A program made the position numbers and the translations under genes. From contig JAKCAB010000617.1 of assembly GCA_021839785.1 (NCBI GenBank), forward strand, positions 1-6,581: a stretch of DNA of 6,581 bases, written 5' to 3'. Shown here piece after piece: positions 1 through 5,585 of this stretch. The notes beneath the pieces are model-generated. The model was not told the origin of the DNA, made no database searches, and saw only the letters and a list, made by a program, of their open reading frames with translations. The first letter of the stretch is position 1. The number at the start of each line of letters is the position of its first letter. Source of the DNA: a bacterium. Its GTDB lineage: Bacteria > Verrucomicrobiota > Verrucomicrobiae > Limisphaerales > J093.

Positions 1-1
1 G

Positions 2-133
2 CGTTGGGACGGCTCCAAGGTTTACTACAACGAAGTGGTGAGCAAAGACCCGAAATCGGAATTCGCCGCCACCGCCCGCAAACGACTGGCCGCGCTGAGC
101 AAGGTCAAGTCGCCGGTGCCCACCACCCCTTGA
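2..133 (+). CDS. C-terminal fragment of a TPR protein, possibly BamD-like outer-membrane assembly lipoprotein
   Basis: The window opens inside a reading frame whose last 43 codons end at the TGA at 131-133; the 5' part lies outside. The visible tail contains YYNEVVSKDPKSEFAATARKR (from about residue 8 of the fragment), the usual ending of a tetratricopeptide helix pair: a tyrosine-rich helix, a 'P.S..A..A...L' turn and a second helix. It closes with a short Pro/Thr-rich tail. The next gene, an LptE-like lipoprotein, starts one base after this stop, so the two are probably translationally coupled. A TPR protein directly upstream of an LptE-like gene suggests a BamD-type outer-membrane assembly factor, but that is inferred from context; the fragment alone only supports a TPR-like end. 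Any other periplasmic TPR protein is possible. Confidence 0.7.
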   Translation, partial: RWDGSKVYYNEVVSKDPKSEFAATARKRLAALSKVKSPVPTTP

Positions 134-134
134 A

Positions 135-644
135 ATGATCCGGCTCCACCTGCTTGCCTCGGTGATGGCCGTGCTCGTCGCGGGTTGCGCGGGTTACCGG
201 ATGGGGCCGACCAACGGCGTCGAGGCCGGCTCGCGCACCGTCCGCGTGCAGTACTTCGCCAACCAGACCTTACAGCCGCGCCTCTCTGAAGCGATTGCGC
301 AGGCGCTGCGGAAGCGCTTCCAGGAAGACGGTACTTACCACCTGGCCAACGACACCGATGCGGACGTGGTGGTGACCGGCGAGATCGTGCGCTTCGAGCG
401 CATCCCAGTGACGTTCCAGCCGGGCGACGTCCGCACCACCCGTGACGAGGAGATCACGCTCACGGTGCACGTGCTGGCCCAGGACCGCCGCGCGGGCACG
501 AAGATCCTGGACCGCGAAGTGCGGGGCCGGATCGATGTGCGAATCGAGGCCGACCAGACCAGCGCCGAACGCCAAGCGCTGAGTCAGCTCGCGGAGGATT
601 TCGCGAACAAGGCCGTGCCGATGATCGTGGACGGCAGTTGGTAG
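135..644 (+). CDS. lptE: LptE-like outer-membrane LPS-assembly lipoprotein
   Basis: This 169-residue protein begins with a lipoprotein signal: a short basic start (MIRLH), a hydrophobic stretch at residues 6-16 and a lipobox LVAGC with the acceptor Cys at residue 18. The mature part has the features of the LptE family: a 'GYRMGP' start just after the lipid anchor, a 'VRVQYFANQTLQPRL' strand-helix region at about 36-50, an amphipathic helix 'SEAIAQALRKRFQEDG', a 'ADVVVTGEIVRFER' beta strand at about 76-89, and a C-terminal helix. The family plugs the LptD barrel and helps place lipopolysaccharide in the outer leaflet. About 165-195 residues is normal for the family. The start is fixed by the lipobox; no Shine-Dalgarno is visible, and coupling to the gene ending one base upstream likely drives translation. 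LptE is divergent, so the symbol rests on architecture and context, not on invariant residues. Confidence 0.75.
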   Translation: MIRLHLLASVMAVLVAGCAGYRMGPTNGVEAGSRTVRVQYFANQTLQPRLSEAIAQALRKRFQEDGTYHLANDTDADVVVTGEIVRFERIPVTFQPGDVRTTRDEEITLTVHVLAQDRRAGTKILDREVRGRIDVRIEADQTSAERQALSQLAEDFANKAVPMIVDGSW

Positions 645-675
645 CGCGTCCACGCGGGTTGGACACCCGCGCTCC
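641..675 (+). repeat. GTAG-headed hairpin, REP-like repeat, copy 1
   Basis: The element starts with GTAGCGCG and ends with ACCCGCGCTCC. Inside it, CGCGGGT (653-659) and ACCCGCG (665-671) form a perfect 7-bp stem around a 5-base loop. An alternative pairing of GTCCA (649-653) with TGGAC (660-664) would compete with it. The TAG stop of the lptE-like gene (642-644) is part of the GTAG head. A GTAG tetranucleotide next to a hairpin is the known hallmark of REP elements mobilised by RAYT (Y1) transposases; whether this is one is inference. It may also help end transcription of the convergent genes. Confidence 0.55.
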
Positions 676-682
676 GATCGTT

Positions 683-722
683 GTTGCGCGGGGGGTGGGC
701 TCGCGTTGAATACCCGCGCTCC
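683..722 (+). repeat. Degenerate REP-like repeat, copy 2
   Basis: A second, decayed copy lies 42 bases downstream of copy 1. It begins GTTGCGCG (7 of 8 bases as copy 1) and ends ACCCGCGCTCC (11 of 11), with a diverged G-rich middle. The CGCGTTGAATACCCGCG core (702-718) still allows a short imperfect stem. The shared ends in the same orientation show that the gap between the convergent genes holds a tandem pair. Confidence 0.5.
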
Positions 723-734
723 AGCAGCGTTCAC

Positions 735-1493
735 TCAACGAACAATCACCCCGTTTGGGCTGCTGTAAGCAAAGTCGTCGAACAGCGTGACGCTGTCGGC
801 CTTGGTCCAAAGCCCGACCTGGCCAGCTTCGCTGAAAGTCGCATCCTCCACCTCGAACCGTTTCCGGCCATCCAGAAAGACGGTATGTAAAGGACCGAGG
901 AACTCGACCCGCAGCGTGTGCCAGACCATCGGCGCGACTGGGAGTTCCACGCCGTAACCGCCGCTGCGCCCGACGATGTCGAGCGACTTGCGCTTGCCGC
1001 CTTCCACCTTGTAGAGCACCAGGTTGTTTTCGAGCGCGTTCGCCCGGCAAACGTAATAATTCTGTGCGTCTTTGGCTCGCCACACCACGCCGCCGGCCTG
1101 GTCCTTCATGCCCGCGATGGCTTTGAACTTCACCTCCACGTAGCCGTCGCGAACATGGCTGTTGGTGTTGAGGCAGAGCGGAAAGGTCGCCACGCCGGAC
1201 TGCTTCAAGACATTGGGCCAACTGGGAGCCCAAGGATCGCGCTCCACCGTCCACTGCGGCTGGCCGGTGCCGGTTGAAGTAACTTGCCAACCCGACGGGG
1301 TACTCCCAACCGCTATCAGGCCACCGCCAGTCGGAGCCTTGTCGAAGCCCTCCATCTGGGTCGGGCCACTGCCGGCGCCGCCGCCGTAGGAATGGTGGTG
1401 TTCCGAGTAGCCTTTGACCACGCTCTCCGGTTGGGCTTGTACGGCCGGCAGCGCGAGTGACGCCAAAAGAATCCAACCCCATTTGAGTTTCAT
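735..1493 (-). CDS. Secreted LamG/ConA-like domain protein (DUF1080-like)
   Basis: The protein has 252 residues when begun at the ATG whose complement is at 1491-1493. The open frame continues 45 codons further upstream, but only this start gives a proper Sec signal peptide: MKLKWGW, a hydrophobic core at 8-17, and a VQA|Q cleavage site after residue 20. The mature N-terminus has a His/Gly stretch (EHHHSYGGGAGSG, 31-43). From about residue 50 it shows a beta-rich jelly-roll pattern: 'GWQV' with a Trp-rich segment at 69-92, 'DGYVEVKFKAIAGMKDQAGGVVWRA' around 116-140, 'NYYVCRANALENNLVLYKVEGG' around 145-166, 'WHTLRVEF...VFLDG' at 191-209, and a closing 'GLWTKADSVTLFDDFAY'. This order is that of LamG/3-keto-disaccharide hydrolase-like (DUF1080) proteins found in PVC bacteria. 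Such proteins act on or bind extracellular or periplasmic sugars. I see no assignable catalytic residues, so binding alone is possible. It diverges from the dehydrogenase operon, which fits a shared sugar-related role. Confidence 0.75.
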   Translation of the reverse strand: MKLKWGWILLASLALPAVQAQPESVVKGYSEHHHSYGGGAGSGPTQMEGFDKAPTGGGLIAVGSTPSGWQVTSTGTGQPQWTVERDPWAPSWPNVLKQSGVATFPLCLNTNSHVRDGYVEVKFKAIAGMKDQAGGVVWRAKDAQNYYVCRANALENNLVLYKVEGGKRKSLDIVGRSGGYGVELPVAPMVWHTLRVEFLGPLHTVFLDGRKRFEVEDATFSEAGQVGLWTKADSVTLFDDFAYSSPNGVIVR

Positions 1494-1632
1494 GGCCGCA
1501 AACTCACACAAGCCGTGCGCGAAGAAAAGCCTGCAAATGATCGCGGCCACAAGACCGGTTTTCCCGGCAGTTCCCGGTGTGACGGTGGCGGGTCTGCGAC
1601 CTCGCGGCGATCCATTCACCTGGTACAAAAAA

Positions 1633-1648
1633 TGTCACAATTGCGACA
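1633..1648. promoter_or_regulatory. Candidate operator, 16-bp near-palindrome
   Basis: TGTCACAATTGCGACA reads almost the same on the other strand: half-sites TGTC(A/G)CAA and TTG(C/T)GACA match in 14 of 16 positions, with one symmetric mismatch pair. It lies in the AT-rich centre of the divergent spacer, about 140 bases from the minus-strand start and 185 from the plus-strand start. Size and symmetry suit a dimeric helix-turn-helix regulator. No regulator gene lies in the window, so the binding protein is unknown. Confidence 0.35.
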
Positions 1649-1825
1649 GAAATCTGGCCTTCGATCTTGCCGTGCGCAGTTCGCCCGTTGGGGCGCGTTC
1701 TCGCAGATCGCCAAAGATGCGGCGATTCCGCCCGGTGCCGAGAAGGAGTTCTTTTCAACCTCCGGGTGTCTGTGTAGCCTGCGCGCATGTCAACACACCC
1801 TTCGCCTCGTCCGGCGCCTCCGGCC

Positions 1826-1829
1826 GGAG
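1826..1829 (+). promoter_or_regulatory. Ribosome binding site GGAG that decides the dehydrogenase start
   Basis: GGAG sits five bases before the ATG at 1835. The alternative in-frame ATG at 1787 has no such site. The downstream ATG also leaves a short, normal n-region before the twin-arginine motif. Confidence 0.45.
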
Positions 1830-1834
1830 TGCCC

Positions 1835-3154
1835 ATGTCTTCTTCCCTCAACAGCCCGCTAAGCCGACGCCAATTTCTCAGCCGCGCCGCCCTGGCCGGC
1901 AGTGCGGCGGCCGTGCCCCTGATCGTTCCCGCGTCGGTGCTTGGTCGCGACGGCGCCGTGCCGCCCAGCGAGAAGATCGTCATGGGCGGCATCGGCATCG
2001 GCAACCGCGGTTCGGACGACCTGCGCTGGATGTTGCCGGAAAAGGACGTGATTTTTGTTGCCGACTGCGATCCCCAGAAGGCGCGCCGGGAAGCCGTCAA
2101 GCGAATCGTGGACACGAAGTACGGCAATAACGATTTCCAGCTTTACAGCGACACCCGCGAGTACCTGGCCGCGCGCCCGGACATTGACGCGATGTTGAGC
2201 ACCACCGGGGACCGCCTGCACGCGTTGATGGCGGTCTGGGCGATGCGCGCCGGCAAGGACGTGTATTCCGAGAAACCGTCCGCCATGACGATCGCCGAAG
2301 GCCAGATGGTGGTGGAAACCGCAAGGCGCTACGGCCGCGTGTACCAGACCGGCACGCAGCGGCTGAGCGAGGCGAACTTCGTCTTTGCCATCGAACTGGC
2401 CAAGAGCGGCCGGCTCGGCAAGGTCCACACCGCTTACGCCCACATCGCGCCGTGGGACGCCGCGGCCATGCGACACGACTGGCTGCCCGCCCAGCCCGAA
2501 CCGCCCAAGTCCGAGTGCGATTGGGACCAATGGCTCGGCCCTTGTCCTTGGCGGCCCTACAACGCGGAGTACTGCCGCGGCGGCTGGCGTGGACATTACG
2601 ATTTTCACACCAGTTGCATCGGCGAGTGGGGCGCGCACACCTTCGCACAAGCCCAGGCCGGATTGGACCTGCTCGACACCTCACCGATCGCTTACGAGTA
2701 CGTGGACAATCCCACCGGCGACGGCATGGTCACGCACTTCGCGAACGGCGCGAAGATGATCCTGTCGCGCGGCGACAAGTACTGGCACGGCTCCTGTGGC
2801 ATGAGGTTCGATGGCCCGGAAGGCTGGGTCTCCGTCGCCGACGGCTATTCGCGGCCGGAGGTTTCCAATCCGCGCCTCCTCGACGACTTCAACAAGATCG
2901 TCAACGACTACATCGCGCGCACCCAGCGCCCGATGAGTCACGTCCGCGATTTCCTCAACTGCGTGAAGTCGCGCCGTCGCACCGTGGCCCACGAGGTGGT
3001 GATGCACCGCGCGATGTCCACCGTGCACGCGGCCAACATCTGCATGTGGCTCAAGCGCGATTTGAAATACGACCCCGCCAAGGAGGAGTTCGTCAACGAC
3101 GTGGAGGCCAACCGCCTCCGCTCCCGCGCCATGCGCGAACCGTACATTTTCTAA
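1835..3154 (+). CDS. Tat-exported Gfo/Idh/MocA family oxidoreductase
   Basis: This 439-residue protein is probably a periplasmic NAD(P)-dependent sugar or polyol dehydrogenase. A twin-arginine signal comes first: SRRQFLSRAALAG with Arg-Arg at 11-12, then a hydrophobic stretch to about residue 35. The Rossmann fold follows, with a GGIGIGNRG loop at 51-59, and VADCDP at 75-80 ends the second strand where the cofactor ribose is usually held. The family's EKP motif is at 146-148, Lys147 being the expected catalytic lysine. The C-terminal substrate half carries EWGAH at 264-268, which takes the place of the usual metal-free active-site His region, and ends in the common 'DFLNCVKSRR...HRAMSTVHAANICMWL' helices. 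An ATG at 1787 would add 16 residues but lacks a ribosome binding site. The HEAT-repeat gene starts 36 bases later, so the two form an operon. Members of this exported subgroup are very common in Verrucomicrobiota and Planctomycetota, often paired with DUF1080-type proteins; the substrate cannot be read from sequence. Confidence 0.9.
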   Translation: MSSSLNSPLSRRQFLSRAALAGSAAAVPLIVPASVLGRDGAVPPSEKIVMGGIGIGNRGSDDLRWMLPEKDVIFVADCDPQKARREAVKRIVDTKYGNNDFQLYSDTREYLAARPDIDAMLSTTGDRLHALMAVWAMRAGKDVYSEKPSAMTIAEGQMVVETARRYGRVYQTGTQRLSEANFVFAIELAKSGRLGKVHTAYAHIAPWDAAAMRHDWLPAQPEPPKSECDWDQWLGPCPWRPYNAEYCRGGWRGHYDFHTSCIGEWGAHTFAQAQAGLDLLDTSPIAYEYVDNPTGDGMVTHFANGAKMILSRGDKYWHGSCGMRFDGPEGWVSVADGYSRPEVSNPRLLDDFNKIVNDYIARTQRPMSHVRDFLNCVKSRRRTVAHEVVMHRAMSTVHAANICMWLKRDLKYDPAKEEFVNDVEANRLRSRAMREPYIF

Positions 3155-3176
3155 GGCCAAGCCACGACCACACAGA

Positions 3177-3181
3177 AAGGA
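3177..3181 (+). promoter_or_regulatory. Ribosome binding site AAGGA for the HEAT-repeat gene
   Basis: AAGGA within AGAAAGGA lies nine bases before the ATG at 3191, in the 36-base gap after the dehydrogenase stop. It is the clearest Shine-Dalgarno in the window and shows that the second operon gene has its own initiation signal and does not depend on stop-start coupling. Confidence 0.6.
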
Positions 3182-3190
3182 ATCAAAACC

Positions 3191-5158
3191 ATGAAGTCGA
3201 ATCTCTCGCTCTTCGCCCTGGCCTTCACCGTCGCGGTCAGCGCCGCACTCGCCCAGGAACCCACGCCGCTGGTGACGCGGGGACAGGATCAACTGATCGC
3301 CGTCCTGAAAACCGACGCCTCGCGCAAGGCCAAAGCCGACGCCTGCCGCGAGCTGGCCGTTATTGGCGGCAAGGACGCCGTGCCGGTGCTCGTCGGCCTG
3401 CTCCCGAATCCGGAGATGAACCACATGGCGCGTTACGCCCTGGAAACGATGCCCGACCCGGCGGTGTCCGACACATTGCCCGACCAGCTTGGCAATCTCA
3501 AGGGCCTGCCGCTCGTGGGCGTCATCGGCAGCCTCGGCGTGCGGAAAGATCCCAAGGCGGTCGAGCCGCTGGCGGCGTTGCTGGCGGACAGTGATCTCGA
3601 AGTGGTCCGCGCGGCCGCGCGGGCTTTGGGCAGCATCGGCACGCCCGCGGCGGCGCAGGCGCTCAAGGATGCGTTGTCCAACGTGGCCGAAGACAACCTG
3701 CTGGCGTTCTGCGAAGGCTTCGCTCGCTGCGCCGAGTCGCTGGCCGCAAACGGTCACCGCGACCAGGCGCTCGAAATCTACGGCGAGGCCTACAAGGACG
3801 ACCGCCTGCCGCATCAGGTCCGGGCCGCAGCGTTGCGGGGCGCGGTTTTGCTGCGCGGCAAGGACGGTCTGCCGATCCTCCGCGAAGCGCTGCACAGCGA
3901 GGATTACACCCAGTTCGCGGCGGCCAACCGGATCGCCCTGGAAATGCCCGGTGCGAAGGTGACCCAGTTGCTCTGCGACGAACTGGCCAAGCTGCTGGCG
4001 GATCGACAGATCGTCGTCATCGGCACGCTGGCCGAGCGCGGCGATCCGGCGGCGCTGAGCGTGCTGGTTTCGTCGATCATGAGCGGAGCCAAAGACGTTC
4101 GTCTGGCTTCGATCCGCGCGTTGGCGCGCATCCCGCGCGCTGAATCGGTGCCCACGCTGGTCAAACTCTTGACCGATGGCGACCGCGAGGCAGCACAGGC
4201 GGCCAAGGAAAGCCTGGCCAGTTTCGCCGATCCGGCCGCGGACGTGGCGATCGCCGCGCTGCTCGCCAGCAACCGCACCGGCGACCGGCTCACCGCCATT
4301 GACCTGATCGGCCGGCGCCGGACGCTTGCCAGTGTGCCGGACCTGTTCAAAGTTGCGGGCGACACTTCTGCCGACGTGCGCTCGGCCGCGTTGAAACAGA
4401 TCGGTGACCTGGGGGGGGCCGGCAAAGTGCCGAAGATCATCGAAGTTTTGGTCACCACCAAGGATGCGCGCGATCGAGGCGCCGCCGAACAAGCCTTGGC
4501 CGCGTTGTGCGGCCGGGCCGACCATCCGCAGACCTTTGTGAAGGTCATCGAGTCTGCGTTCGTGCAGGCCCAACCCGAGGCGAAGACCGCGCTGCTGAAT
4601 GTCCTCGCCGCGCTGGGCGGGTCAGGCGCCCTCGAAACCGTGGCCGCCGCCGCGAAAGACGGCGACGCTCAGGTTCGCGGAGCGGCCATCCGGGCATTGA
4701 GTTCCTGGAAGACCGCGGACGCGGCGCCCGCCTTGTTCGAGCTGGCCAGCAAGGCGACGAACGACACCGACAAGACGCTCACCTTGACGGGTTACCTCAC
4801 GCTGGCCGCCAATACCGACCTGCCCGCGCCGCAACGGTTGGAGATGTGCCGCCAGGCCGCCGGCTTGGTGTCGAAGACGGCCGAGAAGAACATGCTGCTC
4901 GCCGCGTTGGGCGCATTGCCTTCGCTGGACGCGCTGCCGCTGGCGCTGCCTTACCTTGACGACGCCGCCACGCGTGACGCGGCCAGCGCGGCCGTGCTGG
5001 CGATCGCCGACAAATTGCTCCAAGGCCAGACGCCGAAGGCAACCGCCGCGGGGCTGGTCGCGCCGCTTCAGAAGGTGGCCCAGGTCACCGGCAACGCCGA
5101 CCTGGCCAAGCGGGCCAAGGCACTCGCCCAGCGGGCCGCGACCAAGGCCGGCCAATAG
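3191..5158 (+). CDS. Secreted HEAT-repeat protein
   Basis: The 655-residue protein starts at an ATG preceded by AAGGA nine bases upstream. It has a Sec signal peptide (MKSNL, hydrophobic core 6-18, ALA|Q cleavage after residue 21). Nearly all of the mature protein is an alpha-solenoid of HEAT/PBS-lyase-like repeats of about 30 residues: helix A, a turn, 'VPxLxxLL', then an 'AxVRxAAxxALGxIG' type helix. Clear units are near residues 45-72, 107-132, 135-163, 299-327, 330-358, 392-421 and 491-519; weaker helical pairs fill 164-290 and 425-480. The last 120 residues are also helical and Ala-rich but less regular. Such proteins have no catalytic residues and act as scaffolds or binding surfaces, here in the periplasm. 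The tight spacing to the exported dehydrogenase suggests a partner or docking role, which is inference. A run of eight G at 4411-4418 lies inside the frame. Confidence 0.88.
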   Translation: MKSNLSLFALAFTVAVSAALAQEPTPLVTRGQDQLIAVLKTDASRKAKADACRELAVIGGKDAVPVLVGLLPNPEMNHMARYALETMPDPAVSDTLPDQLGNLKGLPLVGVIGSLGVRKDPKAVEPLAALLADSDLEVVRAAARALGSIGTPAAAQALKDALSNVAEDNLLAFCEGFARCAESLAANGHRDQALEIYGEAYKDDRLPHQVRAAALRGAVLLRGKDGLPILREALHSEDYTQFAAANRIALEMPGAKVTQLLCDELAKLLADRQIVVIGTLAERGDPAALSVLVSSIMSGAKDVRLASIRALARIPRAESVPTLVKLLTDGDREAAQAAKESLASFADPAADVAIAALLASNRTGDRLTAIDLIGRRRTLASVPDLFKVAGDTSADVRSAALKQIGDLGGAGKVPKIIEVLVTTKDARDRGAAEQALAALCGRADHPQTFVKVIESAFVQAQPEAKTALLNVLAALGGSGALETVAAAAKDGDAQVRGAAIRALSSWKTADAAPALFELASKATNDTDKTLTLTGYLTLAANTDLPAPQRLEMCRQAAGLVSKTAEKNMLLAALGALPSLDALPLALPYLDDAATRDAASAAVLAIADKLLQGQTPKATAAGLVAPLQKVAQVTGNADLAKRAKALAQRAATKAGQ

Positions 5159-5188
5159 CACGCGCTGCCATTCATTTGCGAACCGTTC

Positions 5189-5239
5189 CCAACCACCGCT
5201 CTCCCGGCCTGCTTTGAGTCGGGAGAGCGGTTGGCTTTT
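5189..5239 (+). terminator. Rho-independent terminator of the dehydrogenase-HEAT operon
   Basis: CCGCTCTCCCG (5196-5206) pairs perfectly over 11 bp with CGGGAGAGCGG (5220-5230) around a 13-base loop. The stem extends by CCAA/TTGG across a 3-base bulge. C and TTTT follow at once (5235-5239). It starts 31 bases after the HEAT-gene stop. The T run is short, but stem strength and position make termination the likely role. Confidence 0.8.
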
Positions 5240-5290
5240 GGCGGGCTGAGGGTCGCCAACCTACAGGTACAGGGGCACAACGGTCATCTT

Positions 5291-5321
5291 GTAGGCTCGG
5301 TGCCCTCACCGAGCGCTTTTT
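5291..5321 (+). repeat. GTAG-headed perfect hairpin with T run, REP-like or second terminator
   Basis: GTAG (5291-5294) is followed directly by GCTCGGTG (5295-5302), a CCCT loop, and the exact complement CACCGAGC (5307-5314). The bases GC and five T follow (5315-5321). The stem is 8 bp with no mismatch. The GTAG head matches the REP-like elements elsewhere in the window, while the T run would also let it stop transcription from the left. Both readings may be true. Confidence 0.55.
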
Positions 5322-5343
5322 CAGGCGAGCTTTCATCCGCTCT

Positions 5344-5361
5344 GGTCAGTCCGCGCTGACC
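5344..5361. repeat. Short perfect hairpin sharing a 12-mer with the element at 5506-5533
   Basis: GGTCAG (5344-5349) and CTGACC (5356-5361) form a 6-bp stem around TCCGCG. The 12 bases CAGTCCGCGCTG (5347-5358) recur exactly at 5521-5532 inside a GTAG-headed hairpin. This looks like the right half of a similar element that has lost its GTAG side. Confidence 0.4.
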
Positions 5362-5416
5362 CGGCAAAAGATTGCGCCCACTCCCGTCGGCGGCTGCATC
5401 GGAAATCCAGGTTCAT

Positions 5417-5474
5417 AGCCGAAACTCAGAAAGGGCGAAGGCGGAAAGCCTTTTTGAGTTTCTGAGTTTGGGCT
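5417..5474. repeat. Long inverted repeat with nested hairpin
   Basis: AAACTCAGAAA (5422-5432) is the exact reverse complement of TTTCTGAGTTT (5459-5469). The outer AGCC/GGCT pairs extend the stem to 16 bp with one mismatch. Inside, AAGGC (5438-5442) and GCCTT (5448-5452) make a second 5-bp hairpin around GGAAA. The element is AT-richer than the rest of the spacer. It lies between convergent genes and could end transcription of the glycosyltransferase gene, though no clear T run follows on the minus strand. Confidence 0.5.
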
Positions 5475-5505
5475 TCCTTTGTGGCTCCGCACTGGCCGCA
5501 ACCAC

Positions 5506-5533
5506 GTAGCCGCGGACGCCCAGTCCGCGCTGG
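5506..5533 (+). repeat. GTAG-headed hairpin, REP-like
   Basis: GTAG (5506-5509) and one C are followed by CGCGGAC (5511-5517), a GCCCA loop and GTCCGCG (5523-5529), a perfect 7-bp stem. The build, a GTAG head, GC-rich stem and 5-base loop, is the same as in the element at 641-675, although the stem sequence differs. It lies about 50 bases beyond the stop of the minus-strand glycosyltransferase gene. Confidence 0.5.
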
Positions 5534-5585
5534 CTGCCGGAAGAGCCGCCGCCGCAGAGACACTGTAGATTTCGCCGTTTCCGCC

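Larger units (their letters stand above)
1494..1834. promoter_or_regulatory. Divergent intergenic region, presumed promoters for both flanking genes
   Basis: These 341 bases separate the divergently transcribed LamG-like gene and the dehydrogenase operon, so promoters for both must lie here or overlap their starts. No strong -35/-10 pair of the E. coli type could be recognised on either strand. The middle (1621-1660) is clearly more AT-rich than its surroundings and contains a near-palindrome described separately. Open frames crossing this region look like run-on noise: they have no start signal and no family resemblance. Confidence 0.4.
5240..5585. other. Gene-free convergent spacer rich in hairpin repeats
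   Basis: No credible gene lies between the HEAT operon terminator and the stop of the glycosyltransferase gene. Small open frames crossing it have no ribosome binding site and their codons run straight through the hairpins. The content is the set of four inverted-repeat elements listed separately, together covering roughly a third of the stretch. Confidence 0.6.

Noticed and set aside
641..722. CRISPR array
   Set aside because: Only two diverged copies without regular unique spacers; the hairpins fit REP-like repeats better.
460..1482. Minus-strand open frame of 340 codons overlapping the LamG-like gene in another frame
   Set aside because: The product is Arg/Gly/Pro-rich low-complexity sequence. 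The frame starting at 1493 has a signal peptide and a coherent beta-domain pattern.
1494..1628. N-terminal extension of the LamG-like protein
   Set aside because: It would bury the signal peptide 45 residues inside the protein; the ATG at 1493 gives a normal Sec signal.
1414..2130. Plus-strand open frames across the divergent spacer
   Set aside because: No start signal, no domain, and they run into the dehydrogenase in the wrong frame.
2452..3594. Plus-strand open frame of 380 codons across the dehydrogenase-HEAT junction
   Set aside because: It is Arg-rich shadow translation of two well-supported genes in another frame.
2681..4573. Minus-strand open frame of 630 codons opposite the dehydrogenase and HEAT genes
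   Set aside because: It is His/Arg/Gln-rich with no family pattern, and it lies antisense to two genes with signal peptides, ribosome sites and clear domains. It is a by-product of high GC.
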